This document shows positions 9,788 through 17,623 of a stretch of 64,000 nucleotides of DNA, one piece after another (position 1 is the stretch's first letter; every line of letters starts with the position of its first letter). Source of the stretch: Desulfoferrobacter suflitae (lineage in GTDB: Bacteria; Desulfobacterota; Syntrophobacteria; Syntrophobacterales; Syntrophobacteraceae); the NCBI RefSeq assembly GCF_022603395.1, contig NZ_JAIBKA010000012.1:1-64000 (forward strand). The letters are read 5' to 3'. Under the pieces are notes generated by a model. That model was given only the letters and a program-made list of their open reading frames with translations. It had not been told where the DNA came from and searched no databases. The position numbers and the translations under genes are program-made.

Positions 9788-10581
9788 TGCTGGCGGTTAA
9801 GGATATCCGGATTGGGTATAAAGGTGGCGGTCTGGTCCTCGATGATTTGGAGTTTAATCTCGGTCGCGGCCAATTATTGGCAGTTCTGGGACCTAATGGT
9901 GTGGGCAAGACCACTCTGCTGCGCTGCATCAACGCCATGATCAAACCCTGGGCCGGCAGCGTGCTGGTGGAAGATGCCAGTGTTTTTCACATGACGGCGG
10001 CAGAAATTGCCAAATACCTGGGCTATGTGGCTCAGCGCAACGAAGCCGGACGCATGACGGCCTTCGATGCAGTACTCCTGGGGCGCAAGCCGCATCTTCG
10101 CTGGAGAGTGAGCCGGGAAGATCTGACAAAAGTGAGCGCGGTGCTGCACCATCTTGGACTGGAACATCTGGCGCTGCGGCACATCGATGAGATGAGCGGC
10201 GGCGAGTTGCAGAAAGTGTGCATTGCCCGCGCATTGGTGCAGGAGCCACAGGTGCTCCTTTTGGATGAACCCACCAGCAGCCTGGATTTGAAGAACCAGC
10301 TGGATATCCTCGGCACCATCCGCCGGGTGGCCAAACAGCACGGGATCGCCGCCGTGATGACCATGCACGATTTGAACCTGGCCTTGCGTTTTGCGGACCG
10401 TTTCCTTTTCCTGAAACACGGCAGAGTGTTCGCCTGCGGCCGACCGGACCAGGTCACGGCGGAAATGGTGCAAGCGGTATACGATGTGCAGGTAGACGTT
10501 CTGCATCATGATGGGCAGGTGGTCGTAGTGCCTGCCGCCAACGCATCGACTTCAGCTAAAAGATATTCTGACCGGCCCTGA
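9784..10581 (+). CDS. ABC transporter ATP-binding protein, FecE/BtuD type
   Basis: A 265-residue nucleotide-binding subunit. Visible motifs are Walker A GPNGVGKTT (about residues 36-44), a Q-loop region, the signature MSGGE, Walker B VLLLDEPTSSLD and the switch His in TMHDLNLA. The start is the ATG at 9784, which overlaps the permease stop; the open frame extends far upstream but that part lies inside the permease gene. It completes the TonB receptor/SBP/permease/ATPase import set. Confidence 0.94.
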   Translation: MMLAVKDIRIGYKGGGLVLDDLEFNLGRGQLLAVLGPNGVGKTTLLRCINAMIKPWAGSVLVEDASVFHMTAAEIAKYLGYVAQRNEAGRMTAFDAVLLGRKPHLRWRVSREDLTKVSAVLHHLGLEHLALRHIDEMSGGELQKVCIARALVQEPQVLLLDEPTSSLDLKNQLDILGTIRRVAKQHGIAAVMTMHDLNLALRFADRFLFLKHGRVFACGRPDQVTAEMVQAVYDVQVDVLHHDGQVVVVPAANASTSAKRYSDRP

Positions 10582-10678
10582 TTCAAATGCCGGTACCTTT
10601 AGGTGCTGCCGTCGCCGTCACAGCACCGGTTGGGTGAGGAGACTCTTGCGTATTTGTTTTGTGTCCCAAACAGCTTGT

Positions 10679-11002
10679 CTACTCGGCCGAAGGGTCAGCC
10701 AGCTTAACTACGATCTCTTCGATTACTTCTGTGATTTTCTTGTTATTGAGGCCCCGAAGTCCAAGCGTGACGAGAACTTGCCGAAGGTTCTTTCTATCCT
10801 CCCATTCCATGGATTCGAGCAACACACCAAAGGGGAGAGCTTGATAGAGCGCCTCTCGATCACCGGGTGAGTGCAACAGATGACCTGCAAGAGGGCTCCC
10901 AAGCCGAGCTTGCCGATAAAGGCATTGAACCAGTTCGGGAATGGGTGCAAAGTTGATGGCGCGCAAAGCCCTTTGCAGGTATTTTGCAGATTCCCCTCGA
11001 AT
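10679..11002 (-). CDS. small conserved-looking protein with a probable ATT start
   Basis: The frame reads about 107 residues (RGESAKYLQRALRAINFAPIP... ending VVKLADPSAE), helical and without Cys clusters; no family is recognised. A textbook AGGAGG lies 33 bp after the stop of the DUF166 gene, and the codon 6 bases beyond it is ATT at 11002-11000. The first conventional start is a TTG at 10966. I chose the ATT because of the ribosome binding site. The gene is last in the minus-strand redox operon and may be translationally coupled to DUF166. Confidence 0.6.
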   Translation of the reverse strand: MRGESAKYLQRALRAINFAPIPELVQCLYRQARLGSPLAGHLLHSPGDREALYQALPFGVLLESMEWEDRKNLRQVLVTLGLRGLNNKKITEVIEEIVVKLADPSAE

Positions 11003-11034
11003 CAGAAACCTCCTGCCGGCTTATGAATTGCCAG

Positions 11035-11685
11035 TTAGGTTAATCGCCCCTGAGCCGATATTCTATTTTTTTCAAGGGCACTCAGCAAGGCAGCCTTATG
11101 CACTTCCCCTGCAAAATGAACGGGGCTTTTACCGTAAAGCGGATCCCAGCCCGCCGGGTCGGCCGAACAGAAGTACTGAGTTTCCAGCCCGATGCGGGTG
11201 GCGGCTTCCTCCAACGGCCAGCCGACAATTCTCGCCGCAGCTTCTCTGGTTGCGCCGCAGGGAGCCCCCCGCAATACCTCCACACGATCAATTCCGCCAT
11301 TGGAGACTTCCGCTGCAAGCTCCGGGGCGCCAAATCTTTCGCCGTAGGTTCCCAGGCAGACCTGCCTGGAGAGTCCACATCAAGTTGGCGGCTTGATGGC
11401 CCACTTGACTCGATGTTTCTTGCCCGAGGCGACTATGGCGATTTTCAGAGATTCACAGAGTTTTGCCAGGTCGAGGGAAAGGTCCGGGTGCTTGAGAAAA
11501 TCCAGCACCAGGTCGGCCTTCAAATGCGTGGGTAGGTACTCATCGGATTCATCCAGGATCGGAGGCAAAGGAGAATCGATGGAGATGATCTCCAGTTTTA
11601 TCAGCCCGTCTTTCTGTAACCTTAGTTCGTGGATCTTTTTTTCACCACTGCCATTCTGCTGAAAAACGACTATTTTTTGAGGCAT
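11035..11685 (-). CDS. dfsP: DUF166-family selenoprotein (in-frame TGA decoded as Sec)
   Basis: The frame runs from ATG 11685 to TAA 11035-11037 and is interrupted only by a TGA at 11382-11380 (residue 102). The protein before it ends KWAIKPPT and the protein after it continues CGLSRQVCLGTYGERFGAPE and then RVEVLRGAPCGATREAA and QYFCSADPAGWDP, all typical of DUF166, where PPT is normally followed by CC. So TGA stands in place of the first of two conserved Cys. A hairpin with a GGTC loop follows at the right distance (11352-11369). From memory, Sec-containing DUF166 proteins carry the annotation name DfsP. Function is unknown; the family is often called thymidylate-synthase-like. Standard gene callers will split it in two. 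The upstream ATG at 11739 falls in repeat sequence and was not used. Confidence 0.85.
11352..11369 (-). promoter_or_regulatory. SECIS hairpin of the DUF166 gene
   Basis: On the minus strand, 10 bases after the TGA, CCAGGCA pairs with TGCCTGG around the loop GGTC. The apical GCAGGTCTGC is identical to the apex of the E. coli fdhF SECIS element, which is bound by SelB, and lies at nearly the same distance from the TGA. Confidence 0.85.
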
Positions 11686-11710
11686 TCGGTTCAACCTATC
11701 TTCCTGAGTA

Positions 11711-11732
11711 GTAAGCAGTGAGCGGTGAGCTC
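11711..11732. repeat. dispersed GCAGTGAGC/GGTGAGC simple repeat
   Basis: One copy of the intergenic 7-8 bp unit repeat, lying between the DUF166 and DUF1573 genes. It overlaps an upstream in-frame ATG of DUF166, which is the reason for preferring the later start. Confidence 0.5.
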
Positions 11733-11771
11733 TTTTCATTGGTCTTCGTAATCAAACGGTTCGGCCGCGCT

Positions 11772-12809
11772 TTAAAGATTGACGATGTGCACTTTGATTT
11801 CCTCTTTCTCTCCAGGCACGTCGGTTTCCACCCGGATAATGGTTTCGGTCCTGGTGCCGGCAGAGATATTTTCCATTCTGGGTTTGATTTCCAGCACAAA
11901 CCCAGCCTGCTCATACAAAGGTTTTTGCATGACTTCAAGCAGTCGCTCATCATAGCTGATGCGGGTGATCTGAAAGGATTCGCCGCGGTTGTTTACGATC
12001 ACTACCTTGCCCGATCGCACCGGTTGCTGCGGGTTCGGTTTCCCCACCGCCACCGTCGGCGGTTTTACGGCAATTGTTCCCTCGATTCTGCCATTCACCC
12101 GAACGATAAGCTCCGGCTTTTCGGGGTGATCGGTAAGGACCTTGATGAACCCTGCATAATTCCCTTCTCTGGATTCATTTGCGATGATCAGCCGGTAGCG
12201 CCTGCCGTCCTCTAAAGTTTCCATCCGGTAGGAGACGTTTCCCTGCAAATTGTCTTCGGTTTTTTGCACATGAAACGGCTCCGGGTTGGCGATCAGCTCG
12301 ACCGTTGCCGGCGCCAGTCGCTCTGCCGCCCCCTGGAACTGCACATAACGATTGGGGCGAACCGCAATGAGCGGCTTGACCGTTCCCTTCATGGTTAAAA
12401 CGGTGCGCTGGTTGTGAGGATCATTGCACATCACGGTGGCTGTTTTGCTCACCGGACCCTCGTAGCCTTTGAGCTTCACCCGCAAAGTGATCTTTCCCTC
12501 GCCTCCGGGAGGGACGGCCCTGTCAAAATGGGCCACAGCGCAGCCTCACCCGGGGCGCACCTGCTGGATTTGCAGTACTTGGGTGCCGGTGTTCCTGACC
12601 ACAAAGTCATGGGCGACTTCGCCCGTTTCGGAGGCTTCGCCGAAGTCGAACTGCGTTTCCGGCAACTGCAGGGTCGGACCTTGCCCCGTGTTTGCCGAAC
12701 CGAGCTTGGTTTCGGGCTGGGCAGCCTGCACCTGTGCATCAGCCCAGAACCCTGTCGCCAATAACAGAAGGTACAAAGCAATACAGCTTTTGAAAGTGCG
12801 AAAAATCAT
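11772..12809 (-). CDS. DUF1573-domain exported protein, candidate selenoprotein
   Basis: One frame runs from ATG 12809 (after GGAGGAAGGA) to 11772, 346 codons, broken only by TGA at 12548-12546 (residue 88). The N-terminal signal peptide (FKSCIALYLLLLATGFW) is followed by the DUF1573 signature FDFGEASETGEVAHDFVVRN, then QIQQVRPG-TGA-GCAVAHFD and VPPGGEGKI. In this family the motif is P-x-CGC, so TGA replaces the first conserved Cys. The remaining 250 residues look like further Ig-like domains. A 5-7 bp hairpin (12516-12534) follows the TGA but lacks the GGTC loop. It sits between CcdA and the DUF166 selenoprotein. A nonsense mutation is the alternative, but the downstream half shows no decay. 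Confidence 0.75.
12516..12534 (-). promoter_or_regulatory. possible SECIS hairpin of the DUF1573 gene
   Basis: Starting 11 bases after the TGA on the minus strand, GGCCC pairs with GGGCC around a nine-base loop ATTTTGACA; two flanking wobble pairs can extend the stem. Position suits a bacterial SECIS, but the loop does not begin with G as the usual pattern requires, so support is moderate. Confidence 0.4.
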
Positions 12810-12828
12810 TCCTTCCTCCAAATCTGTG

Positions 12829-12905
12829 AGTGAGCAGTGATAGCGAAAAAATCCGCAGGTTTCTGACCTATCTTCTGCTCACTCATCACTGTTCACCGCT
12901 CACTG
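12829..12905. repeat. pair of dispersed GTGAGCAGTGA-type repeats
   Basis: Two copies of the intergenic unit repeat in opposite orientation (tgagcagtga near 12831 and ctgctcactcatcactgttcaccgctcactg at about 12875-12905) fill the gap between the DUF1573 and ccdA genes. Confidence 0.5.
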
Positions 12906-12908
12906 TTT

Positions 12909-13619
12909 TCATGCAATTCCAAAGATCGGCCGCAGGATGAAATAAATCCCCAACAGCCCGATCACGGCCCCGGCGCATTTTCTAAACCACATTCCGCCCT
13001 CATTGAAGGAGCTGCTTTCCAGCAGCTTTTTCACCGTGGCGGTGGAGCTTCCGGCAATAACAATGGGAATGCAGTGGCCGATTCCGAACAGCACGATCAA
13101 CAAGATACCCGTCACGATTTTTTGCTGAATGGTGATGATGGCAAGAATCGGCGCAATGAAACCGAATGTGCAGGAGCCTGAAAGCACCCCGTAGGCCAGT
13201 CCGAGGACAAAAGCGCCGATCCGTCCCTTGATTTTGATGCGGCCCAGCAGACTGCCCGACATGGAGCACTTGGCAAGTCCCAGCATGTCAACGGCCACCC
13301 AAATGAGGACCGCCCCCACCAGGATGGTAAAGTAAGGCCCCACATCGCCCAGCATGCGGCCAAGCAGTGCGCAGATGATGCCCACCAGGGCAATGGTGAT
13401 GAACAATCCAATGGTGAAAGCCGCAGCATAGTGAACGGCGTGCTTTGCCTTGAGCGCCTTATCCTGCCCTGCCACATAGCCCACGATAAGCGGAATGGAG
13501 GCGAGATGACACGGGCTGAACACCACACTTACCATCCCCCACAGAAAACACCCCACTGCGGCAAGGATCGTACCGGCCATCATCCACGAGTTAATGGTCA
13601 ACAAAAGCTGATCGAACAT
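12909..13619 (-). CDS. CcdA-type cytochrome c biogenesis/thiol electron transport protein
   Basis: A 236-residue inner-membrane protein with six or more hydrophobic segments. Two Cys sit in membrane segments as expected for the DsbD-beta/CcdA family: FSPCHLASIPLIVGY in the first and SGSCTFGFIAPI in the fourth. It passes electrons from cytoplasmic thioredoxin to periplasmic thiol proteins. The start is ATG 13619 after GAGGAG; the frame runs further upstream but only through repeat sequence. Neighbours are a thioredoxin lipoprotein upstream and two candidate selenoproteins downstream, which would be natural electron acceptors. Confidence 0.88.
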   Translation of the reverse strand: MFDQLLLTINSWMMAGTILAAVGCFLWGMVSVVFSPCHLASIPLIVGYVAGQDKALKAKHAVHYAAAFTIGLFITIALVGIICALLGRMLGDVGPYFTILVGAVLIWVAVDMLGLAKCSMSGSLLGRIKIKGRIGAFVLGLAYGVLSGSCTFGFIAPILAIITIQQKIVTGILLIVLFGIGHCIPIVIAGSSTATVKKLLESSSFNEGGMWFRKCAGAVIGLLGIYFILRPIFGIA

Positions 13620-13634
13620 ACATGACTCCTCGTT

Positions 13635-13670
13635 CAGTGAGCAGTGAACAGTGATGAGTGAACAGTTCAC
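13635..13670. repeat. dispersed CAGTGAAC simple repeat
   Basis: Units cagtgagcagtgaac, agtgatgagtgaac arranged in tandem directly upstream of ccdA. The repeat falls in open frame with ccdA and would add a false N-terminal extension. Confidence 0.55.
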
Positions 13671-13681
13671 GGATCACCTCT

Positions 13682-14035
13682 TCACTGCTTAACCTTGAGA
13701 TATTTGATGAGGCCCACGGTCATCTTTCTGACCCTCTCAATACTCGTTTCCAGGGCAATCAAAGCTTCAGTGAATTGGAGCTCTTTTGCCAGAATGTACT
13801 GAGTATCGAGCTCAGCTATGGAGCCCGAAGTGATGTGCAAGAAATGGATAAACTCCTTGTCCGTGGCCCTTGCCGCACCTTCTGCTATGTTGCTCGCGAT
13901 CGATACCGCCGACCGCCTCATCTGGGAAGTCAGCCCGTACAGTTCAAATGGGGGGAAGGTTGCTGTCAACTCATAGACGAATTTGGCCGGCTCAATCGCC
14001 TGCTTCCAAACTTCCAGCTCTTTATGAGTCGGCAT
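13682..14035 (-). CDS. four-helix-bundle protein (23S rRNA IVP-like family)
   Basis: A 117-residue all-helical protein with the family hallmarks HKELEVWKQAIEPAKFVYEL near the N-terminus, GLTSQMRRSAVSIASNIAEGAAR in the middle and FIHFLHITSGSIAELDTQ. The family is related to proteins encoded in 23S rRNA intervening sequences and is scattered through genomes as single genes; its function is not established. The start is ATG 14035. It interrupts the order thioredoxin-ccdA and is flanked on both sides by dispersed repeats, suggesting a later insertion. Confidence 0.85.
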   Translation of the reverse strand: MPTHKELEVWKQAIEPAKFVYELTATFPPFELYGLTSQMRRSAVSIASNIAEGAARATDKEFIHFLHITSGSIAELDTQYILAKELQFTEALIALETSIERVRKMTVGLIKYLKVKQ

Positions 14036-14070
14036 TTCCCACACCCTCACCTGACTGGCATTACTTATTC

Positions 14071-14101
14071 ACCATCACTGCTCACCGTTCACTGCTCACT
14101 C
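14071..14101. repeat. dispersed CACTGCTCACCGTTCACTG simple repeat
   Basis: Tandem 7-8 bp units in the gap between the four-helix-bundle gene and the thioredoxin gene; with 13635-13670 it brackets the four-helix-bundle gene. Confidence 0.55.
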
Positions 14102-14524
14102 CACTCCCAATTTTCGCAGCTCTGCAACAATGCTTTCTTTATCCATAAAGCCTTCATGGCGATAGACTTCTTTCCCCTCCTTATCATAGAAAATTTGCGT
14201 CGGGATTGCCCGGATGCCATATTTCGGACCCTGCTCCCGATGCTTCCAGACATCGATAAAGACAATGGCCGCCTTGCCGTGGTACTCTTTTTCCAGCTCT
14301 TCCATGATGGGCGCCATCATCTTGCAGGGGATGCACTCGGTGGCGCCGATATCCAGCATCGTGACCATGCCTTTGACCGGTACGTCCGGAATACCACCGG
14401 AAGAAACCGCCGCCGACGGGGCGCTTCGTGGTTCTTCGTTGCTGCAGGAGATGAGCGCACCGCCAAGCAGTGCGATCAGGAAAACAAGAACAAGTAAGGC
14501 ATGAAAATCAAATTGCTTTCTCAC
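14096..14524 (-). CDS. thioredoxin-family lipoprotein
   Basis: A 142-residue thioredoxin-fold protein. Residues 1-26 form a lipoprotein signal with lipobox-like GGALISC. The active site is CIPC (ATECIPCKMMAPIME), and the cis-Pro loop is AIPTQIFYD. The start is the GTG at 14524, five bases after GGAGG. It is followed by the four-helix-bundle and ccdA genes, and preceded by the RND efflux operon. Likely a periplasm-facing thiol-disulfide protein reduced by the neighbouring CcdA. Confidence 0.85.
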   Translation of the reverse strand: MRKQFDFHALLVLVFLIALLGGALISCSNEEPRSAPSAAVSSGGIPDVPVKGMVTMLDIGATECIPCKMMAPIMEELEKEYHGKAAIVFIDVWKHREQGPKYGIRAIPTQIFYDKEGKEVYRHEGFMDKESIVAELRKLGVE

Positions 14525-14557
14525 CAATACCTCCGTCAAAGGGTTTTTGATTTCGAC

Positions 14558-17500
14558 TTAGGCCGAGCCGCTTCTTGAAAAAGCCACATACAGGCACGGC
14601 ATAAAAAACAAGGCAACCAGCAGCCCCATGCTCAGACCGCCGATGGCGGCAACCGCCATGGGCTGGAGCATATCGCCGCCTTCGCCGAGGTTCAAAGCCA
14701 GCGGGATGAACCCGACCACGGTGGTCAAGGTCACCATAAGGCGCGGGCGCAGGCGCACTTTTGCCGCCTCCAGAACCGCTTCAACCGAAGCGCTGCCCCG
14801 TTCGCGCAATTCTTCGGCAAGGACCATCAGCAGCACGCCGCCGTTGATGGCGGCGGCCACCACCACCAAGACTCCGATGATAACCGTGGCCCCGATCGGA
14901 AGGCCCGCAAAATATAAGGCATAAATCATACCCGCCAGGCAAAACGGGGCGCTCACAAGGATCAATGCGGGCAGTTTCAAGCTGTTGAACTGCACCGCCA
15001 GTACTACAAAGGCGAAAAACACGGCAAAGCCGAAAATCATCAGAATAGTTCGGGTCATCTCGGTCATCATCTGGGCCTGACCGCCGTAGGTTACTTCATA
15101 ACCTACCGGAAACTCAATGGCTTGCATAGCGTTCTTGAGCTCGGAAAGTGCCTGTCCGACGCTCACCCCGGCGGCGTCGGTCCTTACGATCACTTCTTTC
15201 ACCTGATTTTCCCGAATGATCTCCACCGGGCCCACGGCGGCACGAACCTCGGCCACATCGCTCAGCCGCAGGTAGCCGTCCTGAGCGCAGTTGAGGATTA
15301 ACTGCTCGAGGTCATGCTGCGAGTTGATTTTTTCTTCGGGAATCATCACCCGCACGTTGTAGAATTCGTCGCCATCGCGATATCGCGTTGCCACAGCCCC
15401 AGATACCAGGGACTTGAGCGTCCCGGCCACATCGGCCATGGAGACCCCGAGCTCGGCGGCCCGCACCCGATCCGGGATCACTTTGAGCTCCGGCTTTGTC
15501 ATGTCCAGGGACACATATACGTTGGCGAAGTGGTTTGAGTTTTTGATCGCATCCGCGGTCTGACGGGCCAGTTGAAACAGTTCATCCGTCCTTTGTCCCT
15601 TGATTTTGACTTCGATATCCGCTTCGCCCATCTTCCGCAACCCCTTGATTTTGGCCTGCATGACCATCACTTTGCCGCCGGCGGGGGCCGCGCCCGCCAG
15701 TGCTTTGCGCAAACGCTTGATGTAGCTCTGGGTGCTCAAATTGCGGGCGGCGCGCGGCGCCAGCTGGATGTCGATCTGGCCCTCATTGGCGATTTCATAG
15801 GTGTAAAGGCCCCACACTTTGCCGCCGGCCAGAGTAAAATAGCTTTCAATCAGCGGGTCGTGAGCGAGCTTTTGCTCTATCTGCGTCAGCACGCTTTCCG
15901 TTTGCCCAACCGAAGTGCCGGTGGGCAACTTCACCTTCACCATCACCCGGCCGTCGTCCACCTGCGGCAAGAATTCACTGCCGACTCTGGGCGCCAACAA
16001 GACGGCCCCGCCTAAGACGCACAAAAATAAGGGAATAACGAACCAGCGAGCTCGCAAGGTCAAACTCAAAAGAGCTCCGTACGCATTGGTGACCGCATCA
16101 TAAAAGCGCTCAAAAAGATTCTTGCGATCAGTTGTCTGTTGCAGACCACCCGTCAAAAAGTCGGTCAACATGGGCGTCACGGACACGGCCACCACAAGGC
16201 TCACTACAACGATTCCGGCGATCACCAGGATCAACTCCCGGAAAAGCAGGCTGGTTAAGCCCGGAACCAGCAGAAACGGCACGAAGAGGGCCAGGAAAGC
16301 AATGGTCGCGGCAAGGATGGCCGATCCGACCTCTGCAGTCCCCGCGATGGCCGCTTTGGCAGATGTGTCCTGTGGGTTCAGCTGCTTCAAACGGGTGATA
16401 TTTTCCAGCACCACAATGGAGTTGTCGAGAACCACACCGATTGCGACCACCAACCCCCCCAGTGAGAAAATATTGAGGGAGAAGCCGCCGAGCTTCATGA
16501 GAGCAAAATTGAGCACCACCGTGACCGGCAGTGCCAGGAGCATCACCAGCGCATGGCGCCAGCTCCCCAGGAATAGGTAAACCACCAGAATGACCAAGAC
16601 AACGGCTTGGGCCGCTGCGCTGCGCACCCCGTTCAAAGCCGCCGTCACGTAGTCGGCCTGGTTTTCCACCGTGCCGAGCTCGATTCCTGCCGGCAGAACC
16701 GGCTTGAGGTCACGAATTCTTTGGTCCACCGCCTGTGCCACCTCTACGGTGTTGGCATCCGCCTGCTTGAGGACGCTCAGCTTGACGCACGGCTGCCCAC
16801 CCAAACGAGTGATCACCCGCACCTCCTCATGGCCGTCTTTGATTTCGGCGATGTCGCGCAGATGAATCTTTGCCTCCCCGTTTCGGGCCAGCACAATCGA
16901 GCCGATGGATTCGACCGACTGGTATTCACCCATGGTGCGCGCAATGTATTCGTGCGGGCCGGATGTAACGCGGCCGCCGAATTGCTCGATGTTTTCTTCC
17001 TGCAGCCGTTTGAGCACGGCGGGCAGCGAGAGGGAATATTTTTCCAGGGCGTCCGGGTCCAGATGAACGCGAATTTCTCTTTTAAGCCCGCCGACGATCT
17101 CGGTCCCGGCTACTCCGGCAACAGACAGGAGCTGATCCTGCAGCCACTGGTCGGCCCAGGTGCGCAGTTGCACCAGGTCCCATTGATCGGACTTTACCGT
17201 CAGCTGCACCACCGGAAGCTGGCTTGGGTCGGCTTTGATGACAATGGGCGGATCGATATCCTTGGGTAATTGCCGGGCCACCCGAGCCATAGCCGCCAGG
17301 GCGTCCTGGTAAGCCACATCGATGTCGATGCCGTATTTGAAGTTGGCAACCAAAGTATACATCCCCTCGATGGAAGAGGATTCCAGGTAGTCGATCCCAT
17401 CGACGGTGGCCATTTGCCGTTCGATGGGCTCGGCCAGGTTGGTTTCGATTTCGTCCGGAGTGGCCCCGCGCCACCAGATATGCACTTTGATCATGGGATA

Positions 17501-17623
17501 GGTCATGTCCGGCAAAAAGTTGACCGGAAGCTGCAAAAACCCATAAATGCCAAGCACAATCAGAGCGACGGTGATGACGCTGGTGGCGGTGCGGCGATTA
17601 ACCGCGGCCGGCGTGACTTTCAT
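14558..17623 (-). CDS. RND-family efflux pump, inner-membrane subunit
   Basis: A 1021-residue AcrB/HAE-like proton-driven exporter. It begins PAAVNRRTATSVITVALIVLGIYGFLQLP with the first membrane helix, followed by the RND porter motif GIDYLESSS and large periplasmic loops. The central membrane helix carries the proton-relay region GLVVAIGVVLDNSIVVLENI with a single Asp. Twelve membrane helices in two repeats are evident. Its start overlaps the stop of the membrane-fusion protein gene (ATGA). With the upstream MFP and TolC-like genes it forms a complete tripartite pump; substrate unknown. Confidence 0.93.
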   Translation of the reverse strand: MKVTPAAVNRRTATSVITVALIVLGIYGFLQLPVNFLPDMTYPMIKVHIWWRGATPDEIETNLAEPIERQMATVDGIDYLESSSIEGMYTLVANFKYGIDIDVAYQDALAAMARVARQLPKDIDPPIVIKADPSQLPVVQLTVKSDQWDLVQLRTWADQWLQDQLLSVAGVAGTEIVGGLKREIRVHLDPDALEKYSLSLPAVLKRLQEENIEQFGGRVTSGPHEYIARTMGEYQSVESIGSIVLARNGEAKIHLRDIAEIKDGHEEVRVITRLGGQPCVKLSVLKQADANTVEVAQAVDQRIRDLKPVLPAGIELGTVENQADYVTAALNGVRSAAAQAVVLVILVVYLFLGSWRHALVMLLALPVTVVLNFALMKLGGFSLNIFSLGGLVVAIGVVLDNSIVVLENITRLKQLNPQDTSAKAAIAGTAEVGSAILAATIAFLALFVPFLLVPGLTSLLFRELILVIAGIVVVSLVVAVSVTPMLTDFLTGGLQQTTDRKNLFERFYDAVTNAYGALLSLTLRARWFVIPLFLCVLGGAVLLAPRVGSEFLPQVDDGRVMVKVKLPTGTSVGQTESVLTQIEQKLAHDPLIESYFTLAGGKVWGLYTYEIANEGQIDIQLAPRAARNLSTQSYIKRLRKALAGAAPAGGKVMVMQAKIKGLRKMGEADIEVKIKGQRTDELFQLARQTADAIKNSNHFANVYVSLDMTKPELKVIPDRVRAAELGVSMADVAGTLKSLVSGAVATRYRDGDEFYNVRVMIPEEKINSQHDLEQLILNCAQDGYLRLSDVAEVRAAVGPVEIIRENQVKEVIVRTDAAGVSVGQALSELKNAMQAIEFPVGYEVTYGGQAQMMTEMTRTILMIFGFAVFFAFVVLAVQFNSLKLPALILVSAPFCLAGMIYALYFAGLPIGATVIIGVLVVVAAAINGGVLLMVLAEELRERGSASVEAVLEAAKVRLRPRLMVTLTTVVGFIPLALNLGEGGDMLQPMAVAAIGGLSMGLLVALFFMPCLYVAFSRSGSA

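Noticed and set aside
10590-10630. GGTGCTG/CAGCACC hairpin as a terminator after the ABC ATPase gene
   Set aside because: No T-run follows on either strand, so termination is not supported.
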